Positions 1 to 7,949 of a stretch of DNA of 64,000 bases are shown here, in pieces (position 1 is the stretch's first letter; each line of letters begins with the position of its first letter). The notes under the pieces are model-generated. The model made no database searches. It had not been told where the DNA came from and worked only from the letters and a program-made list of their open reading frames with translations. The DNA comes from an uncultured Bacteroidales bacterium (GTDB lineage Bacteria > Bacteroidota > Bacteroidia > Bacteroidales > F082): positions 62,001-126,000 of the forward strand of contig CAMHJX010000005.1 in NCBI GenBank assembly GCA_946185535.1, in the 5' to 3' direction. Both the position numbers and the translations under genes were made by a program.

Positions 1-306
1 TACCAAACCAAAAAATGTGAAAAAAATAACCAATGACTTGATAGCTTTTTTCCAAAAAATCAGGAAGAATAGCACCATTTAAAATACTGATAATAAAATA
101 GTTTGATATATTTTTGCGGCAAATACTAAAACTGCTGCGTCCAATGAGAAATAACCAAACAAAAAAGAAACTGAAGAAAATATTTAAAACTGTATTTCTC
201 TGGTTTTGCAATGGTTTAGAGGCCTATTGTAAACGAGGACTTGTCATTAGAGATTAACTTATTTTGAATCGTAAATTCTATCAACAAATAATCAAATCTA
301 TCCATC
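1..306. other. gene-free left edge
   Basis: No convincing coding region is seen in these 306 AT-rich bases. A TATTTTTG box lies at 109-116, but it is about 190 bases from the first gene, so it may serve an unseen short transcript or be chance. A weaker TTATTTTG-like box near 259-266 is better placed for the gene at 307. Confidence 0.5.
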
Positions 307-762
307 ATGAAGAAAATATTATTGGTTTTCTTTGCAGTATTGGGCTTTGCTTTTACTGCAAATGCGCAAAATAGTGCTATTGGTATCCGTCTTGGTGGAG
401 GTTCTGCTTTGTATGGTGGCGAAATTTCCTATCAATTACCAGTAGGTAATAATCGCGTTGAATTCGACCTCGGTTTCAGCGGCAAAGAATACGTCAATCT
501 GGCGGGTGTCTATCAATGGACAGGCCCTATCGCTGGCGATTTGGGCTGGTATGTCGGTCCTGGCGTAAACCTTGGTTACTGCATTCATCACGGTTTTGGT
601 GTTGCTGCTATCCTGCAAGGCGGTATTGAATACAACTTCCCTTCCATCCCATTGCAGTTATCTTTGGATGCACGTCCGTCATGGGACTTTATCAAAAGAG
701 AAGGCTGTGTTTATAACGGCTTTGGCTGGGGTGTCGCGTTAGGCATCCGGTACAGGCTCTAA
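307..762 (+). CDS. small exported beta-barrel-like protein
   Basis: The protein has 151 residues. It begins with a typical signal peptide with likely cleavage after ANA at about residue 20. The rest alternates glycines, aromatics and hydrophobic residues in short strands, with GIRLGGG early and a C-terminal GVALGIRYRL ending in an outer-membrane-type strand. This suggests a small outer-membrane beta-barrel or periplasmic beta protein. No named family is recognised. It is the first of three small same-strand genes (307, 800, 1082). Confidence 0.7.
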   Translation: MKKILLVFFAVLGFAFTANAQNSAIGIRLGGGSALYGGEISYQLPVGNNRVEFDLGFSGKEYVNLAGVYQWTGPIAGDLGWYVGPGVNLGYCIHHGFGVAAILQGGIEYNFPSIPLQLSLDARPSWDFIKREGCVYNGFGWGVALGIRYRL

Positions 763-799
763 TAATTAAAAGGTAAGCTGGTTTTCCAATTCCACCAAA

Positions 800-1033
800 A
801 TGGGTCTGTTCAAATCATCTTATCGTTTCGAAATCGCTACTGCGGAAAGAACAATCGAAGTGTTTGGAACAGTGATGTCCAGAACACCAGAATGTGTTAT
901 GCTTGATTTATGGTGTCCAGAAGAACCTTGTTTAAACCAGAAGATAACAACACTCGTTGATGATATTCCAAAAACAGTAGAAGCTTTGCTTCGTGAAAAC
1001 CTTGAACAAAGTCTAAATTTCACAGAATCATAA
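800..1033 (+). CDS. hypothetical 77-residue protein
   Basis: A short open frame lies 37 bases after the beta-barrel gene and 48 bases before a lipoprotein gene, all on the plus strand. It has no signal peptide or membrane segment and is mildly acidic, with cysteines in CVMLDLWCPEEPC. No family is recognised. Its position inside a same-strand group and its unbroken frame favour a real gene, but the length leaves doubt. Confidence 0.5.
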   Translation: MGLFKSSYRFEIATAERTIEVFGTVMSRTPECVMLDLWCPEEPCLNQKITTLVDDIPKTVEALLRENLEQSLNFTES

Positions 1034-1081
1034 ATTACTAAAACCGATGAGCCCGATGGGATAGAACTGGGTATACTTGAT

Positions 1082-1525
1082 ATGAAAAAAATGAAAATGA
1101 TTTTGTTTGTTTGTCTTGCAACATGTTTGTTTAGCAGTTGTGGGGCTATTAAACCAAGGAGTTTTGTTAAAGCAACTGACGGGGGTGCTTGGAGTTCTAT
1201 TATGCTCAGAGAAGATATTTCTTATGATCAAGCATTCAACGAAGTATTAGATGTAATAGCTAGGCGATTTGAAATGGATATGATTTCCAAAGATGGCGGA
1301 TATGGTCGTACGAATTGGTGCTACACTTGGAATGATAGAGGGCGATATACAGAAAAATACAGAACACGTGTGATTTTCAAGTTTTCAAGTGACAGAAAAA
1401 AAGTTGACATCAAAACTGAAGCAGAATTTGGTGGAGAGCCAAGATGGATTAGAGGCTTTGATACTCGCTTGCTTAGTACCATAAAACAAGATATTTCAGG
1501 TGCTGTTGGTCGCACAGTTCATTGA
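1082..1525 (+). CDS. hypothetical lipoprotein
   Basis: The 147-residue protein has a lipoprotein signal peptide ending in the lipobox LFSSC, with the lipidated cysteine at about residue 20. The mature part has a YDQAFNEVLDVIARRFEMDM helix and then beta-rich segments. This resembles small outer-membrane lipoproteins of unknown function in Bacteroidales. A terminator-like hairpin at 1666-1694 probably closes the three-gene group. Confidence 0.7.
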   Translation: MKKMKMILFVCLATCLFSSCGAIKPRSFVKATDGGAWSSIMLREDISYDQAFNEVLDVIARRFEMDMISKDGGYGRTNWCYTWNDRGRYTEKYRTRVIFKFSSDRKKVDIKTEAEFGGEPRWIRGFDTRLLSTIKQDISGAVGRTVH

Positions 1526-1665
1526 TTTATAGAATATTTTATATAAGGATAAAACTGTAAGGGTTTTTGAAATAACAAGAATTCCTCCAATTATTGTACA
1601 GTAGCGGGAGGAAATTGCTTGGCATTATAACAGTTAAGAAGAAAAAAGTATAAAGACCCTTATTT

Positions 1666-1694
1666 AAAAAGGACAGTTTCGGCTGTCCTTTTTT
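1666..1694 (+). terminator. rho-independent terminator
   Basis: An 11-bp stem AAAAAGGACAG / CTGTCCTTTTT encloses the loop TTTCGG and runs into a T tract. It lies about 140 bases downstream of the lipoprotein stop and is well placed to end the 307-1525 transcript. The remainder of 1526-1933 holds only this hairpin and the promoter of the next gene. Confidence 0.8.
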
Positions 1695-1878
1695 ACTCTA
1701 CAAAATCAAAAATAACATTCGTTTTTATTTTTATAAAGTAAAAAATTCATGTATAATTTGTTTTTCAAAAGTAAAAAATCGTATTTATTTGGCGAGAAAA
1801 ACGGAAAACCATGGATACTTTGTTTAAAACCTACGGTCGTTTGTTGGCCGACACAAGATTCCTTTGTGGCTTTTTGGC

Positions 1879-1907
1879 TTGTTGTATTGAAGAAATACGT
1901 ATTTTTG
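1879..1907 (+). promoter_or_regulatory. Bacteroidota-type promoter for the beta-helix T9SS gene
   Basis: TTG at 1879-1881 is followed 18 bases later by TATTTTTG at 1900-1907, matching the TAnnTTTG -7 box. Transcription would start about 20 bases before the ATG at 1934. This supports that start over the in-frame ATG at 1811, which would lie upstream of the promoter. Confidence 0.7.
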
Positions 1908-1933
1908 CTGATAGTTTGAAAAATTCCCAAAAA

Positions 1934-3349
1934 ATGAAAAAAACAACCTTGATTTTTGCCTTGTTTCTCGGATTCGTTTCGATGATGAACGCCCAATGGG
2001 TGAGCCCAGGCAATGGCACTACTTATACCCTACCTGACTTGGTAAGCGTTTCAAACGGTGCGGTCACTAATGAAGGAACCGTGTTTTCCTTCAATAGCGA
2101 CATCACCATCTCAGCCAACGATGTATTGAAAATCGACAACCAAGTGACCCGAATTGATGCTGTTGGCGTGTTGATTACCATTAACGGTTCTATGGTTTGC
2201 ACAAACGCAGCAAGAGTCGGCATCTATGGATCCATGACGCAACAATTCAGTATGCGCTTCGAAAATGCCACTGATTGTCAACTTAAAACCTTATATTTCA
2301 GTGATGGATGCGGCATCAAAGTGATTGAATCCGATGTCGACTTTATCGACTGCAAGTTTGTTTATTTCACTCGCGACTATGCCAATGCCGTCATTGACTT
2401 CATGAACTGCAATCCTACAATTGAAGACTGCTATTTCCTTAGGAACGAAGGTGCGGCCATCAGTTCACCTGCCAATGGACAAGGGTCGCCTAGAATTTTT
2501 AATAATGTGCTGGAGGAAAATGTCACAAGCGACATCAACAGCCCCCAAATCAATCTCGGTCCTGGCGCAGAAGATACCATTTATATCGTTGGAAATGAAA
2601 TAGATGATGACTGGGCAACGCATCGCGTGGGCGGCATCTCTATCGCTGACCTCATGGGTACAGGTGCAACAAAGGTATTGCTGAAAGACAATGTTATCAT
2701 TAATGGCCGCTATGGTTACAACCAGCAAGGCCTGACCATTTCTTCCATCATCGAGCGGAACCAATTTGTCGACAATCATTTTGAGGATAACCCCATGAAC
2801 GGCGGTAGTGGCATCAGTATCTATGGTATGGATGGAAATAACAAGGCCGTCATTCGCAACAATGTGATTACAGGCAACTTGTGGGGCATCACCGCCATCA
2901 ACGCTTTCGACATCGACCTTGGCACCGAAGACGATTGGGGCTACAACCAAATCCACGACAACGGAAACGGCGGCGTGATTTATGACCTATACAACAACTC
3001 TACTTGCGACATTATGGCCGTTGGCAACAATTGGGGCACTTCCAACAGTCACATAATCGAGGAACATATTGTACACCAAAACGATGACCCGAGCTTGGGT
3101 TTGGTCACCTTTGTTCCTTTTGTCGATGTTGATGGCATGAACGAAGTATCAGCCAAAGCTTTCGAAGTGTGGCCTAATCCCGCCCATGGTCGTTTCATGG
3201 TGGAAGGCAAAGGAAAGATGACCATCATGAATGCCCTCGGTCAAATCCTTATCAACCATGAAATCGACGGCAAAGAAAGCATAGCATTGCCGCAAGGCCT
3301 TTATTTTGTGAGATTAGACGATGTCACGCGAAAGGTGATTGTGGAATGA
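1934..3349 (+). CDS. T9SS type A sorting domain protein with beta-helix repeats
   Basis: The protein has 471 residues when started at 1934, which gives a clean signal peptide with cleavage after MNA at about residue 20. The body holds repeated short strands with stacked Asn and Ile (IEDCYFLRN, VLEENVTS, VIINGRYG, VITGNLWG), the pattern of a right-handed parallel beta-helix. The last ~70 residues, from VWPNPAHGRF to the KVIVE end, form a T9SS type A C-terminal sorting domain. It is therefore probably moved across the outer membrane and anchored or released at the surface. Its ligand or substrate is unknown. An upstream in-frame ATG at 1811 would add 41 residues before the signal peptide and is rejected. 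Confidence 0.85.
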   Translation: MKKTTLIFALFLGFVSMMNAQWVSPGNGTTYTLPDLVSVSNGAVTNEGTVFSFNSDITISANDVLKIDNQVTRIDAVGVLITINGSMVCTNAARVGIYGSMTQQFSMRFENATDCQLKTLYFSDGCGIKVIESDVDFIDCKFVYFTRDYANAVIDFMNCNPTIEDCYFLRNEGAAISSPANGQGSPRIFNNVLEENVTSDINSPQINLGPGAEDTIYIVGNEIDDDWATHRVGGISIADLMGTGATKVLLKDNVIINGRYGYNQQGLTISSIIERNQFVDNHFEDNPMNGGSGISIYGMDGNNKAVIRNNVITGNLWGITAINAFDIDLGTEDDWGYNQIHDNGNGGVIYDLYNNSTCDIMAVGNNWGTSNSHIIEEHIVHQNDDPSLGLVTFVPFVDVDGMNEVSAKAFEVWPNPAHGRFMVEGKGKMTIMNALGQILINHEIDGKESIALPQGLYFVRLDDVTRKVIVE

Positions 3350-3359
3350 CCATTGTGGC

Positions 3360-3431
3360 TGTAGGGCTGTCGTATTACGGCAGCCGTAACATTGTTTTCT
3401 GTTGCGGCTGCCACGGTGTGACAGCCCTACA
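3360..3431. repeat. nested inverted repeat, possible terminator
   Basis: The outer arms TGTAGGGCTGTC (3360-3371) and GACAGCCCTACA (3420-3431) are perfect complements. An inner imperfect pair (CGGCAGCCG near 3378 and GCGGCTGCC near 3404) lies within. The element starts 11 bases after the T9SS stop and ends 34 bases before the promoter of the CARF gene. It could end the upstream transcript, although no T tract follows. Confidence 0.7.
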
Positions 3432-3464
3432 ACACCATTATGATATATTATCAAACAATTTTCC

Positions 3465-3472
3465 TATTTTTG
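3465..3472 (+). promoter_or_regulatory. -7 box of the CARF nuclease gene
   Basis: TATTTTTG matches the Bacteroidota -7 consensus and lies 18 bases before the ATG at 3491. It sits downstream of the in-frame ATG at 3440, so the shorter protein is the likely product. No clear -33 TTG is visible. Confidence 0.6.
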
Positions 3473-3490
3473 TGCCCAAATTATTACACC

Positions 3491-4651
3491 ATGTCCAAAA
3501 CTATTGTCAACATCATAGATAAAAGCAACCCGATGCCGGCTTATCTCTTCACCAAGGAATACTATGAAGAAGGTGATGAGTTGCTTTTTATTTCCACTGA
3601 AGAGGAAGCCAGTTGCATACAGCTGCTGGCTCAACAACTGAAAGTCGAAGAAACTCTGGTGAAAAGCATCATTGTGAAGCGTTTTGAAGACAAGTTCCTG
3701 TATGAACACATCTGCCGTACCATCAAGAGCAAACTGAACCCAGAGACACAATATTACCTCAATCTAGCTGGAGGCAACCGTTATATGACTCTTTCGGTGC
3801 AGCATGTCTTCGAGGAGTTCAACACCTTGTTTTTCTATACCCAAACCCGTGAGAACCTGATTGTCAAGACCATCTTCGACCATAGCATCTATGATGACGA
3901 CGATGAGATGTTTCCCATCAAGCACCGCATGACACTGAAAGAGTATTTTGGTCTATACGGACTGCAAAGCGATGTGGACCAACCACGCAAACAAGTGAAA
4001 GAGATTGCCTTCTCACAGCATCTGTTTACCATGTTTTCACAAAACATGTTTGGCCGTGGCGATTATCAGGTGATGGAAACACTGCGCGAAAAATACCGCA
4101 ACTGGAAGTTCCTCATCATCTCGGAAGTGGAAAACCCGCACAAGGAATATATGACCGCCATCCCAAATTTGAGCAAGTTCTTGAATTACATAGGTTTTAT
4201 TCCCGAAAGACCAGGTTCTTTACAAAGCTATGAAATAGAATACCTCACAGGTGGTTGGTTTGAGGAATATGTCTACGCCTTGATCAAAAATGTCCTGCAA
4301 CCCGATGACATTGCCATGGGCGTACACATCTCCAACGGCATCATCAAGCACAACAACGAACTGGATGTGTGCTTCATCAAGGCCAACAAACTATTTGTCA
4401 TTGAGTGCAAGACAGGTGTGACCAGCGAAAGCCTCTTCAATGAGATTGTCTACAAAGTCTGTGCACTGAAGGAAGTGCTTTTAGGTACTAGCAATTCCTA
4501 TATCTTCTCCTTGAAGAAAGACCACAAAGGCAACTGGAAAAAGACCGCCAAATACATGGGTATCACCTTCTGCGACTGGCTCAATTTGACCAAGCCCGAA
4601 CTGCTGAAGAACATACTCAAGTCAATGGACAAGATTGCCAAGGAGAGCTAA
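3491..4651 (+). CDS. Card1/Can2-like CARF-domain PD-(D/E)XK nuclease
   Basis: The 386-residue protein has the two-part build of DUF1887 (Card1/Can2) proteins. An N-terminal Rossmann-like CARF domain (about 1-150) carries LNLAGGNRYM at 90-99, matching the ligand-loop motif of this family. The C-terminal part has GGWFEEYVY (about 254-262), then NELD (D292) and IECKTG (E305, K307), the E...D...ExK core of a PD-(D/E)XK nuclease. Characterised relatives are switched on by cyclic tetra-adenylate from type III CRISPR complexes and cut or nick nucleic acid. No CRISPR array, Cas10 or other cas gene is in this window, so the activating signal is unknown here. The start is chosen from the promoter at 3465. 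Family assignment is firm; ligand and target are inferred. Confidence 0.88.
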   Translation: MSKTIVNIIDKSNPMPAYLFTKEYYEEGDELLFISTEEEASCIQLLAQQLKVEETLVKSIIVKRFEDKFLYEHICRTIKSKLNPETQYYLNLAGGNRYMTLSVQHVFEEFNTLFFYTQTRENLIVKTIFDHSIYDDDDEMFPIKHRMTLKEYFGLYGLQSDVDQPRKQVKEIAFSQHLFTMFSQNMFGRGDYQVMETLREKYRNWKFLIISEVENPHKEYMTAIPNLSKFLNYIGFIPERPGSLQSYEIEYLTGGWFEEYVYALIKNVLQPDDIAMGVHISNGIIKHNNELDVCFIKANKLFVIECKTGVTSESLFNEIVYKVCALKEVLLGTSNSYIFSLKKDHKGNWKKTAKYMGITFCDWLNLTKPELLKNILKSMDKIAKES

Positions 4652-4748
4652 AAGAGCTTTGGGGAGATTTTTTCCATTGTTTTATAAGAATTTTCGATTT
4701 ACGATACGGATTTTTTGAAAAAAGTTTTCGTTGTCAATCGAAATATTC

Positions 4749-4756
4749 TATTTTTG
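4749..4756 (+). promoter_or_regulatory. -7 box of the DUF4143 ATPase gene
   Basis: TATTTTTG lies 22 bases before the ATG at 4779. A TTG at 4731-4733 is 15 bases upstream, somewhat close for a -33 element. The box excludes the upstream in-frame ATG at 4731. It is the same octamer as the -7 box of the preceding CARF gene. Confidence 0.6.
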
Positions 4757-4778
4757 CGCCATAAACAAACAAAGAATT

Positions 4779-6035
4779 ATGGTAACAAAAGATCTGCTCC
4801 GACAGGTAATCTACGAACAACATGCACTTAACGAACCGTTAGGTGTAAAAAGAAAGATTGTACAAGAACAGGTGTATGCACCTGAAGTGCTTGTGATATC
4901 AGGCGTAAGGCGTTGTGGAAAATCGGTGCTGTTGCAACAAATCAGAGCCGAACAAACGGAACAGGATTATTGCCTTTGTTTTGACGATGACCGTCTCTTG
5001 CATTTTGAGGTTTCCGATTTCCAACTAATGTGTGATGTGTTTGCCGAGGATTATGGCATACAAAAGACCTTCTATCTGGATGAAGTGCAGTTGATTGAAG
5101 GTTGGGAGCATTTTGTGGACAGACTGTATAGCCATCACAATAAGGTGTTCATCACAGGGAGCAATGCCCATTTGTTGAGCAAAGAACTTGGCACACTGCT
5201 TACAGGTCGACATCTTACCCAAGAGCTTTGGCCTATGTCGTTGACGGAATTCATGGAATTGAGGAATGAGACTTGGCAAAAAGAAGACCTTTACACGACT
5301 GCCGGAAAAGCAAAGCTGGTAAATCTCCAAAACGCTTATCTGCGAGAAGGAGGCTTCCCTCAATACCTTCAAACAAAGAATCCACGATATCTGAAAGAAT
5401 TGTACAACGACATCATCTATCGCGACATTGTGGCGCGGCACAAGCTGTCATCTGACCGACAAATACGAGAAATGGCCTACTATCTGGCAAGCAATTTCAC
5501 GCATCGTTTCACATACCTTTCGGTGGCAAAGGCAACCGGAATCAAAAGTTCAGAGACTGTTCAGGACTACATACGATATCTTGAAGAGGCATATCTAGTA
5601 GGCGTACTCACAAAATACGACTATAAGGTGGGAGAACAACTAAAAAGCCCCAAAAAGATCTATTTTATTGATAATGGCATTGTCGGACAAATTGGATTTA
5701 CTTTTAGTGGTAACATGGGGCCTCGATTGGAAAATGCGGTCTATGTGGAACTTCGCCGACGCGAACAAGAAGCCTTCTATTATCATGACAAACAGGAATG
5801 CGACTTCGTTGTAAGAGAAAATGCGCATATCACCAAAGCTTATCAAGTAACAACCTCTCTCTCCGACACTGACACAAGACAACGCGAAATCAACGGACTT
5901 GTAGCTGCCATGGATGCCTTTGACTTGAAAGAAGGGGTCATCATCACGCTGGATGAAACAGAAGAGCTAGCTCTTGACAACGGACGGATATATGTTATAC
6001 CTTTCTACAGATGGGTGTTTGAGGAGAATTTATAA
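4779..6035 (+). CDS. AAA_14 / DUF4143 family ATPase
   Basis: This is a 418-residue P-loop ATPase. Walker A is GVRRCGKS (42-49) and Walker B is FYLDEVQLI (D101, E102), followed by the sensor-like ITGSNAHLL. The C-terminal half has the DUF4143 pattern, with the YNDIIYRDIVARH segment, a winged-helix-like stretch and a nuclease-like tail (KKIYFIDNG, then NAVYVELRRR and ECDFVVRE). Members are very common in gut Bacteroidales and their role is not known; links to DNA or defence are suggested only by the tail. It follows the CARF nuclease by 127 bases but has its own promoter. Confidence 0.85.
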   Translation: MVTKDLLRQVIYEQHALNEPLGVKRKIVQEQVYAPEVLVISGVRRCGKSVLLQQIRAEQTEQDYCLCFDDDRLLHFEVSDFQLMCDVFAEDYGIQKTFYLDEVQLIEGWEHFVDRLYSHHNKVFITGSNAHLLSKELGTLLTGRHLTQELWPMSLTEFMELRNETWQKEDLYTTAGKAKLVNLQNAYLREGGFPQYLQTKNPRYLKELYNDIIYRDIVARHKLSSDRQIREMAYYLASNFTHRFTYLSVAKATGIKSSETVQDYIRYLEEAYLVGVLTKYDYKVGEQLKSPKKIYFIDNGIVGQIGFTFSGNMGPRLENAVYVELRRREQEAFYYHDKQECDFVVRENAHITKAYQVTTSLSDTDTRQREINGLVAAMDAFDLKEGVIITLDETEELALDNGRIYVIPFYRWVFEENL

Positions 6036-6067
6036 GTTTAACCTGTAACTATTCAATCATCACAGCA

Positions 6068-6769
6068 TTATAGCCTAAACATCACCGTGCCCATAATAGG
6101 TCTGTTGATGCGCAAAGGATAGCCCAAATACTGAGCCGTGAAGTCCTTTTTGAAATGATTCAGCAGGCCAAGCGATGACGAAATCCTGAAGGCGATGTCG
6201 TTGTATTGGATGCCGATGCCGAAGTTCCACGACAGACCAATCCAATTCCACAAGGGTTTGCCCGTTTCTTCGAGTGGGCTGCCAAACAGAAAGCTGCCGC
6301 TTCCCGTTACGACTCCAGAGGAATTTGTCTTGCGGAAAACCACCATGTCGAGGCTGGGACCGGTGAAAAGCTGTAGCTCGGTGCGGTCGCCCAACTTGTC
6401 GTGGTATTGCAGCATGACGGGAAGCACGCCTGCCAAATCGTGGGCTTTCACTTCGAGGGTTTGACCTTCTTCCTCGAATTTGGCGTAGGGGTGGCTGTAC
6501 TCAAGGCGCACACCTGTCACAATGCCGAGAGGTGTCTTGCCTAGCATATATTCGCGGTCGTATTCCAGGCCGTAGGCAAGGGCCATCGTGCCCTGTTCCG
6601 ATGCAATGTACGACATGCTGATACCGTTACACTGCATCGTCTTACCCATCATGGAAATGCCGAGCGTGTTGTTCACCCTGCGGGTGACTAGTTCTTTTTG
6701 GGTTTCCTGCTGGGCGAATGCCGTAGAGCCCAGCATCAATGCGATTAGTAATAATCCTTTGGTTTTCAT
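6068..6769 (-). CDS. outer-membrane beta-barrel protein
   Basis: The 233-residue protein has a signal peptide with cleavage after AFA at about residue 19. It continues as repeated amphipathic strands (GLEYDREYMLG, GVRLEYSHPY, LQLFTGPSLDMVVF, NFGIGIQYNDIAFRISSSLG) and ends in TVMFRL, a terminal strand with aromatic penultimate residues as in OmpA/PorT-like barrels. It is probably an outer-membrane barrel of unknown function. It converges on the DUF4143 ATPase gene with a 32-base gap. Confidence 0.75.
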   Translation of the reverse strand: MKTKGLLLIALMLGSTAFAQQETQKELVTRRVNNTLGISMMGKTMQCNGISMSYIASEQGTMALAYGLEYDREYMLGKTPLGIVTGVRLEYSHPYAKFEEEGQTLEVKAHDLAGVLPVMLQYHDKLGDRTELQLFTGPSLDMVVFRKTNSSGVVTGSGSFLFGSPLEETGKPLWNWIGLSWNFGIGIQYNDIAFRISSSLGLLNHFKKDFTAQYLGYPLRINRPIMGTVMFRL

Positions 6770-6818
6770 TGGGAAAATAATTGTTTGTTATTGTTTAGAC
6801 TTTATTATTTCATGCTCA

Positions 6819-6826
6819 CAAAAATA
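6819..6826 (-). promoter_or_regulatory. -7 box of the beta-barrel gene
   Basis: Read on the minus strand this is TATTTTTG, 49 bases before the ATG at 6769. The direct repeats at 6868-6971 lie immediately upstream of it, where a regulator could act. Confidence 0.55.
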
Positions 6827-6867
6827 TATCAAAAATCCATATAATAACCATCTGGCAAACCCTAGTA

Positions 6868-7006
6868 TTGTTTTGTCCATATGATTTTTGGTTTTCAAAT
6901 TTCCAATATGTTATTATTCATTGGTTTATATAAAATCGCATTTTTGTTTTGTCCCTATGATTTTTCGTTTTAAGAGACAATCAAACGCTAAAATCATACG
7001 ATTTTA
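6868..7006. repeat. two 28-bp direct repeats plus a palindrome upstream of the beta-barrel gene
   Basis: The unit beginning TTGTTTTGTCC and continuing with ATGATTTTT occurs at 6868-6895 and 6944-6971 with two mismatches, start to start 76 bases. An inverted repeat TAAAATC / GATTTTA with a 4-base spacer follows at 6989-7006. These lie between the 5' end of the beta-barrel gene and the 3' end of the LD-carboxypeptidase gene. They may be operator sites. No coding region is seen in 6770-7043. Confidence 0.65.
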
Positions 7007-7043
7007 TCAAACACTATTTAATGGTTTACTGAATAGACTTACT

Positions 7044-7949
7044 CTAATGTAAGTCATCATTCAAAAAAACCACCTTCTCATCCGCTACCAACAATCGAGA
7101 ACTTAATCCGAAAAACACTGCCCTATTATCATCAAAATGCCCGGCAGGGAAACCGAAACAAACTGGATAATCATATTTCGCCACAGCCTCGGCAATGACT
7201 TCTTCCACCGACATTCCGAACGGATCGGGATTGTCGTGGATTTGAGTCAAACCACCGACAATAAGCCCTTTCAGACGAGCGAGTTTTCCAGCGCGTTTCA
7301 AGGCATGCATCATCCTGTCAATGTGGTAGATATATTCATCTACTTCTTCGATGAACAAGATTTTTCCCTCCAATTCGGGAAAAGTATCAGATCCTATCAT
7401 GCCATACAGAACCGACAGATTTCCACCAACAATCTCCCCTTCCATCTGTCCTATTCGGTTCATCTTATGCGTAGGAAAAACATAATGCAAAGGTGTGCCT
7501 AAAAGGGCATCCAGCAAGGATTGTTTGGCATCTGGTGTCTTGTTGGCGAAAAAGAAAGGCATAGAGGCATGAAGACTTGGAACGCCCAAACGATTCAACT
7601 TACCATGAATCACCGTCGTATCACTGAAACCTATAACCCATTTTGGATGTTGCAAAAACCTGGTGAAATCCAACTTGTCGATGATGCGGATGCTGCCATA
7701 ACCGCCACGAGCCAACCAAATGGCTTCTATTTGCTCATTATCAAGGTATTCCTGAAATACAGCGGCACGGAAATCATCATCACCGGCAAAGATATGATGC
7801 TCGGCAAAAAGCCTGTCATCATAAACGGGTACAAATCCATTTTCTTCCAACCAATTGATGGCATACTGCATTTCATCGGGAGTCACCTTACGAGCTGGAG
7901 CGACAATGCCTATCTTTGACCCTCGATGTAAAAACGGTATCTGCTTCAT
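7044..7949 (-). CDS. LD-carboxypeptidase (peptidase S66 family)
   Basis: The protein has 301 residues and S66 hallmarks. The N-terminal GSKIGIVAPAR, then ARGGYGSIRIID, and the nucleophile loop GFSDTT with Ser109 are all present. Later IEEVDEYIYHIDRM and the C-terminal AGHFDDN supply the Glu and His of the Ser-Glu-His triad. The family includes cytoplasmic LdcA, which trims tetrapeptides to tripeptides in murein recycling, and MccF, which cleaves microcin C. There is no signal peptide, so it is cytoplasmic. Its start overlaps the stop of the MORN-repeat gene by 4 bases (ATGA), so the two are probably translationally coupled. LdcA-like recycling is the more likely role. Confidence 0.88.
   Translation of the reverse strand: MKQIPFLHRGSKIGIVAPARKVTPDEMQYAINWLEENGFVPVYDDRLFAEHHIFAGDDDFRAAVFQEYLDNEQIEAIWLARGGYGSIRIIDKLDFTRFLQHPKWVIGFSDTTVIHGKLNRLGVPSLHASMPFFFANKTPDAKQSLLDALLGTPLHYVFPTHKMNRIGQMEGEIVGGNLSVLYGMIGSDTFPELEGKILFIEEVDEYIYHIDRMMHALKRAGKLARLKGLIVGGLTQIHDNPDPFGMSVEEVIAEAVAKYDYPVCFGFPAGHFDDNRAVFFGLSSRLLVADEKVVFLNDDLH

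Noticed and set aside
1811..1933. Upstream in-frame start of the beta-helix T9SS gene
   Set aside because: The promoter at 1879-1907 lies within this stretch and the signal peptide begins at 1934.
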